Shown here: positions 46,011-54,441 of the stretch, piece after piece
Layout of the letters: every line of letters begins with the position of its first letter
Numbering within the stretch: position 1 is the first letter of the stretch
Assembly: GCF_018860365.1 (NCBI RefSeq)
Contig: NZ_JAHKPO010000007.1
Location: forward strand, 124,001-188,000
From: Arenibacter algicola
GTDB taxonomy: Bacteria > Bacteroidota > Bacteroidia > Flavobacteriales > Flavobacteriaceae
DNA: 64,000 bases
Direction of reading: 5' to 3'
Position numbers and translations under genes: made by a program
The notes under the pieces: model-generated
Databases searched by the model: none
What the model saw: only the letters and a program-made list of their open reading frames with translations
Told to the model about the DNA's origin: nothing

Positions 46011-46024
46011 CGTTAACGTTAACG
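46011..46024. promoter_or_regulatory. Perfect LacI-like palindrome before the TRAP genes
   Basis: CGTTAACGTTAACG is a perfect 14-bp palindrome with a central CG step, as in LacI/PurR-family operators. It ends 13 bp before the first dctP start codon. The upstream sequence has an imperfect -7 box (TAGGCTTTG at 45978-45986), which would put the site just downstream of the transcription start. The LacI regulator at 33212 is the only family member in the window. Confidence 0.6.
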
Positions 46025-46037
46025 TCCAAATTAAAAA

Positions 46038-47039
46038 ATGTATATGCAAGTTTATAAACCCCTAATGAGAAAAGTAGTTATTGCGATTGGTGTTTTGGCA
46101 TGTTTGGGCTTATATTCTTGTTCAGATATTACAGATCATAAAACCTTATTCTTTGCCCACTCCCTACCAATAACCCATCCGGTCCATAAAGGCATATTGG
46201 CCATGCAAGAGGCTCTTCATGAAAAATCGGGAGGTAAGTTGCAGATCAAGATATTTCCCGATGGCCAGTTGGGTACAGAAAGGGAGGTCTTGGAGTTGTT
46301 GCAGATAGGCAGTGTGGCCATGACCAAGGTAAGTGCGGCCTCCATGTCCAGTTTTTCACCGGAATATAGGGTATTGGGAGTTCCTTATTTGTTTAGGGAC
46401 AGTGAACATATGTTTGGGGTATTGGAAGGACCTATAGGAAAGGAACTCCTGGAAGGGGGCAGTGAATATTTGCTACGTGGCCTATGTTTTTACGATGCTG
46501 GTAGTAGAAGCTTCTATACCTTGGACGGTTTTATAAAGACACCAGAGGATTTAAAGGGTAAAAAGATTAGGGTAATGAACGACCAAATGGCCGTTAATAT
46601 GGTAAACGACCTAGGTGGCTCCGCCACTCCCATGGCCTACGGTGAACTATATACCGCCTTGCAACAACGGGTGGTAGATGGTGCGGAGAACAATGTTCCT
46701 TCATTTGTGACCTCCAATCACTACGAAGTATGTAAATTTTATACCCTGGACCAACACAGTATGGTGCCAGATGTTGTTGTGGTAGGTACCAAGTTTTGGG
46801 ATACCTTGAGCGATATAGAAAAGGGTTGGTTACAGGATGCGGCGGACGACAGCGTAAAAAAACAAAAAATATATTGGCAGGAAACGGTAGAGGAAGGAAT
46901 GGAGATCTTGGAAAAGGCCAATGTGCAGATTTATAATCCTGATAAAAGTCCCTTCGTAGAAAAGACCAAGCCTATTTTGGAGGAATTGAAGAAGGATCCA
47001 AAAATGAAGAAAATAATCGACCAAATTAACAATCAATAA
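46038..47039 (+). CDS. dctP: TRAP transporter solute-binding lipoprotein (DctP type)
   Basis: A 333-residue TRAP substrate-binding protein with a lipobox (LYSC, Cys28), so it is membrane-anchored rather than free. Seen: FAHSLPITHPVHKGILAMQE, LQIKIFPDGQLGTEREVLE, GKKIRVMND with the Arg that usually binds the substrate carboxylate, and DGAENNVPSF. Downstream dctQ and dctM complete the transporter, and mannonate dehydratase lies upstream, so uronates such as glucuronate or galacturonate are the likely cargo. An in-frame ATG at 46065 would give a more standard signal peptide and leave more room for the palindrome at 46011. Confidence 0.93.
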   Translation: MYMQVYKPLMRKVVIAIGVLACLGLYSCSDITDHKTLFFAHSLPITHPVHKGILAMQEALHEKSGGKLQIKIFPDGQLGTEREVLELLQIGSVAMTKVSAASMSSFSPEYRVLGVPYLFRDSEHMFGVLEGPIGKELLEGGSEYLLRGLCFYDAGSRSFYTLDGFIKTPEDLKGKKIRVMNDQMAVNMVNDLGGSATPMAYGELYTALQQRVVDGAENNVPSFVTSNHYEVCKFYTLDQHSMVPDVVVVGTKFWDTLSDIEKGWLQDAADDSVKKQKIYWQETVEEGMEILEKANVQIYNPDKSPFVEKTKPILEELKKDPKMKKIIDQINNQ

Positions 47040-47527
47040 TGCATACGACGTACAGAATATTGAATAAGGCCATTGAAGGATTGTTGGTACTAATATTTAG
47101 TTTATTGGTACTGGACGTGGTTTGGCAGGTAGTTTCCAGATATGTAGTGGGTCAATCCAGCTCCTTTACGGAGGAGTTTGCCAGATTTTCATTGATCTGG
47201 TTAACGGTCTTGGGTGCCGCTTATATCAATGGACAAAAGGAAGGACATCTTTCCATGGATTTTTTATTGTCTAAGCTTCCGGCGGACAAACAAAAAAGGA
47301 GACATAGGATAATACAGGTAGTGATGGCTGTTTTTGCCTTGGTTATTATGGTTATCGGCGGAGGTAATTTGGTGTACACCACCTTAAAGTTGGGGCAGTT
47401 ATCCCCTGCTTTACTGGTGCCACTTGGCTATGTTTACGCTATTGTACCTATTTGTGGTCTTATGATCATTTTCTTTTCCATATATCACATTAAAATAACC
47501 TTTAACGCCAACAACAATGAGTATTGA
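47039..47527 (+). CDS. dctQ: TRAP transporter small membrane subunit (DctQ type)
   Basis: A 162-residue inner-membrane protein with four predicted helices (about 15-35, 50-65, 88-110, 128-150). The stretch SSSFTEEFARFSLIWLTVLG is the usual conserved DctQ block (EE/R before helix 2), and GHLSMDFLLSKLP follows. Its ATG overlaps the dctP stop by one base (TAATG), indicating coupling. It forms the membrane complex with the DctM protein that follows. Confidence 0.93.
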   Translation: MHTTYRILNKAIEGLLVLIFSLLVLDVVWQVVSRYVVGQSSSFTEEFARFSLIWLTVLGAAYINGQKEGHLSMDFLLSKLPADKQKRRHRIIQVVMAVFALVIMVIGGGNLVYTTLKLGQLSPALLVPLGYVYAIVPICGLMIIFFSIYHIKITFNANNNEY

Positions 47528-48827
47528 AACCATAAGTATCCTAGTATTGTTTATTAGTTTTATGGGCTTGTTGGCCTATGGGGTGCCTGTGGCATATGCC
47601 ATTGGGATATCTACAACGATTACCTTATTGATCAATATAGCCTATATGCCCGCTACTACCACGGTTAGTCAGAGAATGACAACGGGTATCGATAATTTTG
47701 CACTATTGGCCATTCCTTTCTTTATCCTGGCGGGGGAAATTATGAACCGTGGGGGTATTGCCAATCGTTTGATCGATTTTGCAAAATCGCTTATAGGAAG
47801 TTTGCCCGGGGGGTTGGCATATGTAAATATAATTTCCGCTATGTTGTTCGGTGCCATTTCAGGTTCGGCTATTGCAGCGGCATCGGCCATTGGGAGTACA
47901 CTTACGGAAAAGATGGCGAAAGACGGTTATCCCAGGGAATTTAGTGCTGCCGTAAATATTAGTTCATCAACTACCGGTCTTTTAATTCCGCCTAGTAACG
48001 TATTAATAATTTTTGCCTTGGCCAGTGGAGGTACGGCTTCGGTAGCGGCATTGTTTATTGCGGGTTATATTCCAGGGATTTTGGTTGGACTTGCCATAAT
48101 GCTGATGGTATATTTTTACGCCAGAAAAAAAGGTTTGCCAAAGGAAGAAAGGGTAAGTTTTAAAAAGCTGTTTCACGATTTCAAGAATGCCATTTTAAGT
48201 TTAACCTTGTTGGTTATTGTAGTTGGTGGAATTGTGGCAGGAATTTTTACCGCCACGGAAGCAGCTGCCATTGCTGTAGTTTATGCAGTTTTACTCGGTT
48301 TTGTGAACAAGGAGCTTAAGTTTGCCGATTTTAGGCCAATACTACTCCGCAGTGCCAAAACAACGGCCATTGTAATGTTCCTGATTTCAACGTCTATGGC
48401 TATGTCCTGGTTGTTCTCGTTCGAGTCTATTCCGCAGTCATTAACGGGCTTCCTTTTGGAATCTGTAAAAAATCCATTATTGGTACTTCTTTTTATAAAT
48501 ATCACCTTGCTTGTGGTAGGCACGTTTATGGATATGACCCCAGCGGTACTTATCTTTACACCTATATTTTTGCCTGTAGTTATGGCATTGGGGATGCACC
48601 CGGTACAATTTGGAATGGTAATCGTTCTCAATTTGTGTATAGGGGTATGTACCCCTCCAGTAGGTACGCTGCTGTTTGTGGGTAGTGGTGTTGCCAAAGT
48701 GCCGGTCACAAAGGTCATAAAGCCATTGTTGCCGTTATTGGCGGCTATGACTACCGTATTGTTGATCCTTACCTATGTGCCGGAACTTTCCTTATGGCTG
48801 CCTAGAGCTTTTGGGTTGATCGATTAA
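47517..48827 (+). CDS. dctM: TRAP transporter large permease subunit (DctM type)
   Basis: A 436-residue polytopic membrane protein with about twelve hydrophobic segments. Typical DctM blocks are LAIPFFILAGEIMNRGGIANRL, the Na+/substrate region FGAISGSAIAAASAIGSTL and LLIPPSNVLIIFALASGG, and late FMDMTPAVLIFTPIFLPV and LCIGVCTPPVGTLLFVG. It overlaps dctQ by 11 bp. With DctP and DctQ it should import a sugar acid driven by the sodium gradient. A strong terminator follows. Confidence 0.94.
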   Translation: MSIETISILVLFISFMGLLAYGVPVAYAIGISTTITLLINIAYMPATTTVSQRMTTGIDNFALLAIPFFILAGEIMNRGGIANRLIDFAKSLIGSLPGGLAYVNIISAMLFGAISGSAIAAASAIGSTLTEKMAKDGYPREFSAAVNISSSTTGLLIPPSNVLIIFALASGGTASVAALFIAGYIPGILVGLAIMLMVYFYARKKGLPKEERVSFKKLFHDFKNAILSLTLLVIVVGGIVAGIFTATEAAAIAVVYAVLLGFVNKELKFADFRPILLRSAKTTAIVMFLISTSMAMSWLFSFESIPQSLTGFLLESVKNPLLVLLFINITLLVVGTFMDMTPAVLIFTPIFLPVVMALGMHPVQFGMVIVLNLCIGVCTPPVGTLLFVGSGVAKVPVTKVIKPLLPLLAAMTTVLLILTYVPELSLWLPRAFGLID

Positions 48828-48854
48828 TAATCATACACTTATAAAATTTACAAG

Positions 48855-48889
48855 TCCCTATTTCTTAAATGAGATAGGGATTTTTTTTT
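48855..48889 (+). terminator. Terminator after the TRAP operon
   Basis: 10-bp stem with one G-U pair (TCCCTATTTC at 48855-48864, GAGATAGGGA at 48871-48880), 6-nt loop, then nine T residues. It lies 27 bp after the dctM stop. Confidence 0.92.
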
Positions 48890-49148
48890 GGGCCTTGTTG
48901 GTCTAAAGTTGCTCTAGTTTTAAGGCAAAACAAGGTCAATTTAATATAAGGAATTTAGTGTTTAGCTAACGATAAAATAACTTCAAATTGGCTGTTTTGG
49001 TTCGTATTAGATTGATTTTTGTTGGACAATTATACTCCTCCTATTCTTGACTAAATATCATTTATTTTTTGTGAGTAAAATTATCCTATTAGTAAAAAAT
49101 TTGTACTTTAGTGCAAAATATTTATTCAACGCAAAGTTATTCTTAAAC
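48890..49148. other. AT-rich leader of the phosphonate genes
   Basis: About 260 bp without a gene. An open frame continues upstream of phnA to a TTG at 49047, but its sequence is low-complexity and AT-driven. I find no exact TAnnTTTG box; TACTTTAG near 49109 is the nearest match. Confidence 0.4.
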
Positions 49149-50366
49149 ATGAACATTAACGACAGAAGTTACCCAAAGCAAAAGCAGACCATTATTGGAA
49201 TATGTATGGATGGAACCTCTTATCCATATTATGAAGGCGCCAAAGAAGTGATGCCGAATTTGCAACGTTTTATAAAGGAAGGTTCTATGGGAATGGTGAA
49301 AAGTGTTATCCCATCTTTTACCAACCCAAATAACATGGCTATTGTTACTGGAGTTACCCCAAAAGTAAACGGAATTTGCGGAAATTTTTATTGGGATACA
49401 GAGCTGCAACAGGAGGTTATGATGAACGACCCAAAGTATTTAAAAGTACCTACAATCCTGTCTGAACTGAGCAAAAATGGAAGAAAGGTTGCAGTAGTGA
49501 CCGCCAAGGATAAGTTGCGGAAGATGTTGGCCCATAATCTGGACGGCATTTGCTTTTCTGCGGAATTTGCCAATCAGGCTACTTTGGAAGAAAACGGTAT
49601 TGAAAATGTAGAGGAAGGATTAATGGGCAAGGAAAGACCAGGAATCTATGACCCTTATATTTCTGTTTATTGTATTGAGGCCGGAGCCAAGTTGTTGAAG
49701 AGGGAACATTTTGATGTTATGTATCTGACTACAACGGATTTCGTGCAACATAAATATGCCCCTGGAAGTGCTGATGCGAACGATTTTTTATCGAAAATTG
49801 ACCTTTGGCTGGGTGAGTTGGACAAGTTGGGTGCCATTATTGGTGTAACCGCGGATCATGGAATGCAGGCCAAGACCAATCCGGATGGCAGTCCCAAAGT
49901 TCAGTTTATAGAACAACTTCTGGATGCCCAAAATATTAAAACAAGGGTAATTTTGCCTATCACCGATCCCTATGTAGTACATCACGGAGCCTTAGGTGGC
50001 TATGGGACTCTGTATTTGGAGGATAAATCACAGTTAAAGGCGGCCAAGGAATATTTGTTGTCCCTTGACGGAATTGAAAAGGTGCTGACCAATAAGGAAG
50101 CTGTGGAAGAATTTGAATTACCAGGGGATAGAATAGGAGATTTGGTAGTATTGGCAGATTCTGCTACTACTATTGGAAGAACTCCGGATTGGCACGAACT
50201 GGACAAGGTGAAGGAAGGTTTGCGCTCACATGGTGGAGAACACTGTCAAGAGGTGCCAATGATATTCAATAAGAAATTGAACGCCGAATACAGTAATAAA
50301 TTGGCATCTGGTACCAGTAGGAATTTTGATCTGTTCCACTTTTTGAGTAACGGATTTTCTAATTAA
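49149..50366 (+). CDS. phnA: Phosphonoacetate hydrolase
   Basis: A 405-residue alkaline-phosphatase-superfamily enzyme that cleaves the C-P bond of phosphonoacetate to acetate and phosphate using two metal ions. Seen: metal Asp in ICMDGTSYPYY (Asp21), nucleophile Thr58 in PSFTNPNNMAIVTG, metal ligands in TTTDFVQHKYAP, VTADHGMQAK and RSHGGEHCQEVPM. The ATG at 49149 is chosen because the conserved beta-strand then starts after a short lead; the TTG at 49047 would add 34 unlikely residues. It is followed at once by phosphonoacetaldehyde dehydrogenase and AEP transaminase genes, which fixes the function well. Confidence 0.94.
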   Translation: MNINDRSYPKQKQTIIGICMDGTSYPYYEGAKEVMPNLQRFIKEGSMGMVKSVIPSFTNPNNMAIVTGVTPKVNGICGNFYWDTELQQEVMMNDPKYLKVPTILSELSKNGRKVAVVTAKDKLRKMLAHNLDGICFSAEFANQATLEENGIENVEEGLMGKERPGIYDPYISVYCIEAGAKLLKREHFDVMYLTTTDFVQHKYAPGSADANDFLSKIDLWLGELDKLGAIIGVTADHGMQAKTNPDGSPKVQFIEQLLDAQNIKTRVILPITDPYVVHHGALGGYGTLYLEDKSQLKAAKEYLLSLDGIEKVLTNKEAVEEFELPGDRIGDLVVLADSATTIGRTPDWHELDKVKEGLRSHGGEHCQEVPMIFNKKLNAEYSNKLASGTSRNFDLFHFLSNGFSN

Positions 50367-50385
50367 ACCATTTAAAAACACTGCT

Positions 50386-51813
50386 ATGATCGAATTTGGA
50401 AGTATAATCAATGGAAAACAGGTGAAAAGCGGTGAATGGATCGATATTTATAATCCATTTACCAAGAAACAGGTGGGTAGGGTGTCATCCATAGATACAA
50501 AAACTTTGGATAAGGTTTTAACGGATACCAAAAATACCAAGATGACCCTTACGCGCTATGAGCGCTATGATATATTGAATAAAATTGCAAATGCCCTTGA
50601 AGAGCGGGTTGATGAGGTTAGCAAAATGATTACCGATGAAACGGGACTTTGTTTAAAGGATACCCGCTATGAAGCCAGTAGGGTTTCCGATGTGCTTCGA
50701 TTTTCCGCTATGAAGGCATTGGATGATGATTCCCAGGTGTTTCCTTGTGATGTTTCCAAAAACGGAAAACCCAGAAGGATCTACACTACTCGTGTTCCCT
50801 TGGGATTGATCAGCTGTATTACGCCGTTCAACCATCCTATGAACCAAGTGGTTCACAAAATAGCTCCCGCAATCGCTACCAACAATACAGTGGTTTTAAA
50901 ACCTTCTGAAAAAACCCCGCTGTCGGCATATTATTTTGCCCAACTGGCGTTGGACTGTGGTCTGCCACCCAATATGTTAAATGTCATTAATGGTGCCGAT
51001 GTACAGGCTACAGCTGAAATGATGACCATACATCCGGAAATTACTATGGTCTCATTTACTGGAGGAAGTAAAGTGGGGAAAATAATAGCCTCCAAAGCAG
51101 GATATAAAAAATTGGTTTTGGAACTTGGTGGAAGTTCAGCCTTGTTAATTCTCGAAGATGCCGATATAGATGAGGCAGTTGAGGTAACCATGTCCGGAAC
51201 CTTTAAAAATTCGGCCCAGCGTTGTACGGCCATTAGAAGGATTTTGGTCCATGAGAGTATAGCGGACACTTATGCCGCCAAATTGGCAACTCGAGTAAAA
51301 GCCTTAAAGTATGGGGATCCCTATAATGCTGAAAACGATATGGGAACTGTTATTAACGAAGAATCTGCCATGGAAATGGAAGCGCGTGTCCAAAATGCAA
51401 TAGATAATGGTGCAGTGCTTTTGGCTGGACATAAAAGGGATGGTGCCCTTTATGCCCCTACCGTATTAGACCATGTGCAAAATGCCCATGAAGTGGTTGC
51501 AAAAGAGACCTTTGGTCCTGTTGCTCCAATAATACGATTCACAACTTTGGATGAAGCTATAGATATCGCCAATGATACTCCATATGGTTTGTCCGGAGGT
51601 GTAGTAAGTAATCACTGGCCATCCATTCAGCGGGTAATTACCGAGTTGGATACGGGCACGGTAAATGTAAACGAAGCACCAAGTTATCGATTGGAATGGA
51701 CTCCTTTTGGAGGAGTTAAGGATTCCGGCTTGGGGTATAAGGAAGGGGTAATAGAGACCATGAAAGGGTATACCTATGTTAAGACCTATTCCTTGCCTTG
51801 GGATATTGCCTAG
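50386..51813 (+). CDS. phnY: Phosphonoacetaldehyde dehydrogenase
   Basis: A 475-residue NAD-dependent aldehyde dehydrogenase, 19 bp after phnA. Seen: TPFNHPMNQVVHKIAPAIA, FTGGSKVGKII, general-base Glu in LELGGSSALL, and catalytic Cys280 in NSAQRCTAIRRI. In the PhnWAY route it oxidises phosphonoacetaldehyde (from the PhnW transaminase) to phosphonoacetate, the PhnA substrate. The Arg/His-rich surroundings of the active site fit a phosphonate group, but the strongest evidence is gene order. Confidence 0.92.
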   Translation: MIEFGSIINGKQVKSGEWIDIYNPFTKKQVGRVSSIDTKTLDKVLTDTKNTKMTLTRYERYDILNKIANALEERVDEVSKMITDETGLCLKDTRYEASRVSDVLRFSAMKALDDDSQVFPCDVSKNGKPRRIYTTRVPLGLISCITPFNHPMNQVVHKIAPAIATNNTVVLKPSEKTPLSAYYFAQLALDCGLPPNMLNVINGADVQATAEMMTIHPEITMVSFTGGSKVGKIIASKAGYKKLVLELGGSSALLILEDADIDEAVEVTMSGTFKNSAQRCTAIRRILVHESIADTYAAKLATRVKALKYGDPYNAENDMGTVINEESAMEMEARVQNAIDNGAVLLAGHKRDGALYAPTVLDHVQNAHEVVAKETFGPVAPIIRFTTLDEAIDIANDTPYGLSGGVVSNHWPSIQRVITELDTGTVNVNEAPSYRLEWTPFGGVKDSGLGYKEGVIETMKGYTYVKTYSLPWDIA

Positions 51814-51879
51814 GGATATATTTAAATTTTTCAATCATTATTTGAGTAAGTATAAATCTTAATCGAAAAAAAATATTAC

Positions 51880-52992
51880 ATGCAAATAAAAAGAAATGTG
51901 TTGTTGAACCCCGGTCCTGCAACAACTACTGACTCCGTAAAATTGGCTCAGGCAGTTACCGATATTTGCCCTAGGGAAAAAGAGTTCGGAGATCTTATGG
52001 AATACTGTGCCACTGAGATTACCAAATTTGTGGGAGACCCTAACGACTATGCCACTGTTTTGTTCGGGGGTTCTGGGACGGCAACGGTAGAGGCTATATT
52101 AAGTTCCGTAGTTCCGGACAACGGCCGTATTCTTATAATAGATAATGGTGCCTATGGTAAACGTATGTGCCAGATTACCAAAATATATAAGTTGGATACG
52201 GTGGTTTTTGAATCTTCATCCATAGCTCCGATCAATTTAAAGGCTCTTGAAGAAGTTATTAAAGCTGAAAAGGGATTAACGCACTTGGCCATGATACATC
52301 ATGAAACCACTACGGGTCTCTTGAATGATATTACAGCGGTAGGGAAATTATGTGCCAACCATGATATAAGTTTTATTGTAGACTCCATGAGCGGTTTTGC
52401 GGCTATTCCAGTAGACATGAAAGCCATGAATATTGATTATTTGGCGGCCAGCTCCAACAAGAACATACAAGGAATGGCCGGAATAGGATTCGCCATTTGT
52501 AATAAAAAGGCATTATTGGCAACAGAATCCATTCCCATGCGGAACCTGTATTTAAACTTATATGCACAGTATGCCTATTTTGAAAAAACACATCAAACTA
52601 GATTTACTCCTCCGGTACAAACCTTCTATGCCCTAAAGCAGGCCATTATCGAAACCAAAGAGGAAACTATTGAAAAGCGCTATGCACGGTATGCCAAATC
52701 TTGGGAAACATTATTAAGCGGAATAGGGGAGATGGGATTGGAGTATTTAATAGATAGGGAACATCATTCAAAAATAATTACCTCCATTATTGAGCCTAAG
52801 AACGATAAATATGATTTTGATGAAATGCACGATTTTTTCTTTGAAAGAGGCTTTACCATTTATCCGGGAAAGGTTAATAACTATGATACGTTCAGGATAT
52901 CCAATATAGGGCAGATAGATTATACCGATATTCAAAATTTTCTAAAGGTCTTAAAGGAATACCTTGTACAAATAGGTTTTGTAAAAGCTTAA
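51880..52992 (+). CDS. phnW: 2-aminoethylphosphonate:pyruvate transaminase
   Basis: A 370-residue fold-type I PLP aminotransferase that converts 2-aminoethylphosphonate and pyruvate to phosphonoacetaldehyde and alanine. Seen: NVLLNPGPATTTDSVK at the N-terminus, LFGGSGTATVEA (PLP phosphate loop), Asp168 in FIVDSMSGF and Schiff-base Lys194 in SSNKNIQGMAGIGF. The NIQG segment and NPGPA start are typical of PhnW among the serine-glyoxylate transaminase relatives. It is third in a phnA-phnY-phnW operon; the 66-bp gap has no terminator. Confidence 0.94.
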   Translation: MQIKRNVLLNPGPATTTDSVKLAQAVTDICPREKEFGDLMEYCATEITKFVGDPNDYATVLFGGSGTATVEAILSSVVPDNGRILIIDNGAYGKRMCQITKIYKLDTVVFESSSIAPINLKALEEVIKAEKGLTHLAMIHHETTTGLLNDITAVGKLCANHDISFIVDSMSGFAAIPVDMKAMNIDYLAASSNKNIQGMAGIGFAICNKKALLATESIPMRNLYLNLYAQYAYFEKTHQTRFTPPVQTFYALKQAIIETKEETIEKRYARYAKSWETLLSGIGEMGLEYLIDREHHSKIITSIIEPKNDKYDFDEMHDFFFERGFTIYPGKVNNYDTFRISNIGQIDYTDIQNFLKVLKEYLVQIGFVKA

Positions 52993-53066
52993 TCCGCATT
53001 ACAGATTATCGTTTGTTAAATGTCTACGATTCTTAATAAAGTTTAATTTAGGTGTAAATTTCAACC

Positions 53067-54329
53067 ATGAGTTTAACCGCAGATCAGAAGTATTGGAGGA
53101 AAAGAATTTTTGTTCTCACCTGGCTCGCCTATGCGGGATTTTATTTTGGTAGGAAAAACTTATCGGTTACATGGAGTTCCATGGAGACAGATTTGGGGTT
53201 GGACAACTCTGATTATGCTTCTATTATTTTCGTTTACAGTTTGATATATACCATTGGGCAATTTGTTAATGGGTACTTGTCCGATACTTTTGGGCCTAGG
53301 AAGGTGGTTACGGTTGGGTTGTTTCTAGCAGCCATAGGAAACTTATTTCTTGGAATGACATTTTCTGCAGGGGTAATTGTTTTTCTGATAGCGGTTAATG
53401 GCTATGGGCAATCTACCGGCTGGAGTGGTCTGATCAAGAACATGACCCCTTGGTTCAGGAGGACCGAGCGTGGTATAGTGATGTCCTGGTGGTCTACCTG
53501 TTATGTTACTGGTGGCTTTTTGGCTACCATCTTTGCCACCTATGCAGCTTTTGATATGGAGTTCCTTTCGGAACTGGGTTGGAAACGAGGTTTTATTTTT
53601 CCCTCCCTTATTCTCTTTGTGATCGCCATTCTCTATCTCTTGTTCACTAGGAACAGCCCACAAGATGTTGGGTTGCCTAAAATAGTCGAAAATAAATATG
53701 ATTTTGAAGGCGGGGCTAAGGCGGAGAAACTAAAGATATTGGGATTGCTATTAAGGAATAGTTCCCTTTGGATATATTCCAGTTGTTATATGATCCTAAA
53801 GATGACCAGATATGCCTTTCTTTTTTGGTTGCCGGTTTATTTGGAAAAAGCGCTGCACTATGATGTCAGTGATGCAGGTTATATGTCATCGGTATATGAG
53901 CTGATTGGCTTTTTTGGGGTGATCCTAGCTGGATATAGTTCGGATAAGATCTTTAAATCCAATAGGTTTAGTACGGTATCCCTTATGATGATAGGGTTGG
54001 GGCTTGCCTGTCTTGCCCATCCGTATATGGTTCCCTATGGGAAAATAGCGACCATTATCAGTATCGCCTTAATAGGGATAGCCACTTACGGACCGGATTC
54101 CCTAATCTGTACGGCTGGTTCTATGGATGTTGGGGGTACAAAGGGTGCTGCAATGGCTGCTGGCATCATCAATGGAATGGGGTCTGTGGGACAGATGTTC
54201 TCCGGTTTTATTGTGGTGGCTATCAATGAGTATTACGGCTGGGATAGTCTATTTTACTTTTTTGTTATCATGTCTTTCATAGGTGGGGGATTGGCCGCCA
54301 TAAAGTGGAATCTTCAAAGTTCGGATTAA
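53067..54329 (+). CDS. MFS transporter, organophosphate:phosphate antiporter (GlpT/UhpT) type
   Basis: A 420-residue major facilitator with about twelve helices. The start WLAYAGFYFGRKNLSVTW is the signature of the OPA family (GlpT, UhpT), whose Arg residues bind phosphate. NGYGQSTGWSGLIKNMTPWF and GTKGAAMAAGIINGMGSVGQ are matching loop and helix motifs. Located between phnW and an FAD oxidoreductase in the AEP cluster, it is a good candidate importer of AEP or a related phosphonate, possibly in exchange for phosphate released by PhnA. No ABC-type AEP importer is present. Substrate is inferred from context. Confidence 0.87.
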   Translation: MSLTADQKYWRKRIFVLTWLAYAGFYFGRKNLSVTWSSMETDLGLDNSDYASIIFVYSLIYTIGQFVNGYLSDTFGPRKVVTVGLFLAAIGNLFLGMTFSAGVIVFLIAVNGYGQSTGWSGLIKNMTPWFRRTERGIVMSWWSTCYVTGGFLATIFATYAAFDMEFLSELGWKRGFIFPSLILFVIAILYLLFTRNSPQDVGLPKIVENKYDFEGGAKAEKLKILGLLLRNSSLWIYSSCYMILKMTRYAFLFWLPVYLEKALHYDVSDAGYMSSVYELIGFFGVILAGYSSDKIFKSNRFSTVSLMMIGLGLACLAHPYMVPYGKIATIISIALIGIATYGPDSLICTAGSMDVGGTKGAAMAAGIINGMGSVGQMFSGFIVVAINEYYGWDSLFYFFVIMSFIGGGLAAIKWNLQSSD

Positions 54330-54441
54330 ACCAAACACGGGTTATATCAACTGTTATTTCCAATATCGTTTTATTCCAAGTACAAAGGAGAATAAAAATG
54401 ATTTGGCTTCAAATAATATACAATAAGAGAAAAACAATTAA

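Noticed and set aside
49047-49148. Upstream extension of phosphonoacetate hydrolase to a TTG
   Set aside because: The added 34 residues look like translated AT-rich leader; the conserved domain fits the ATG at 49149.
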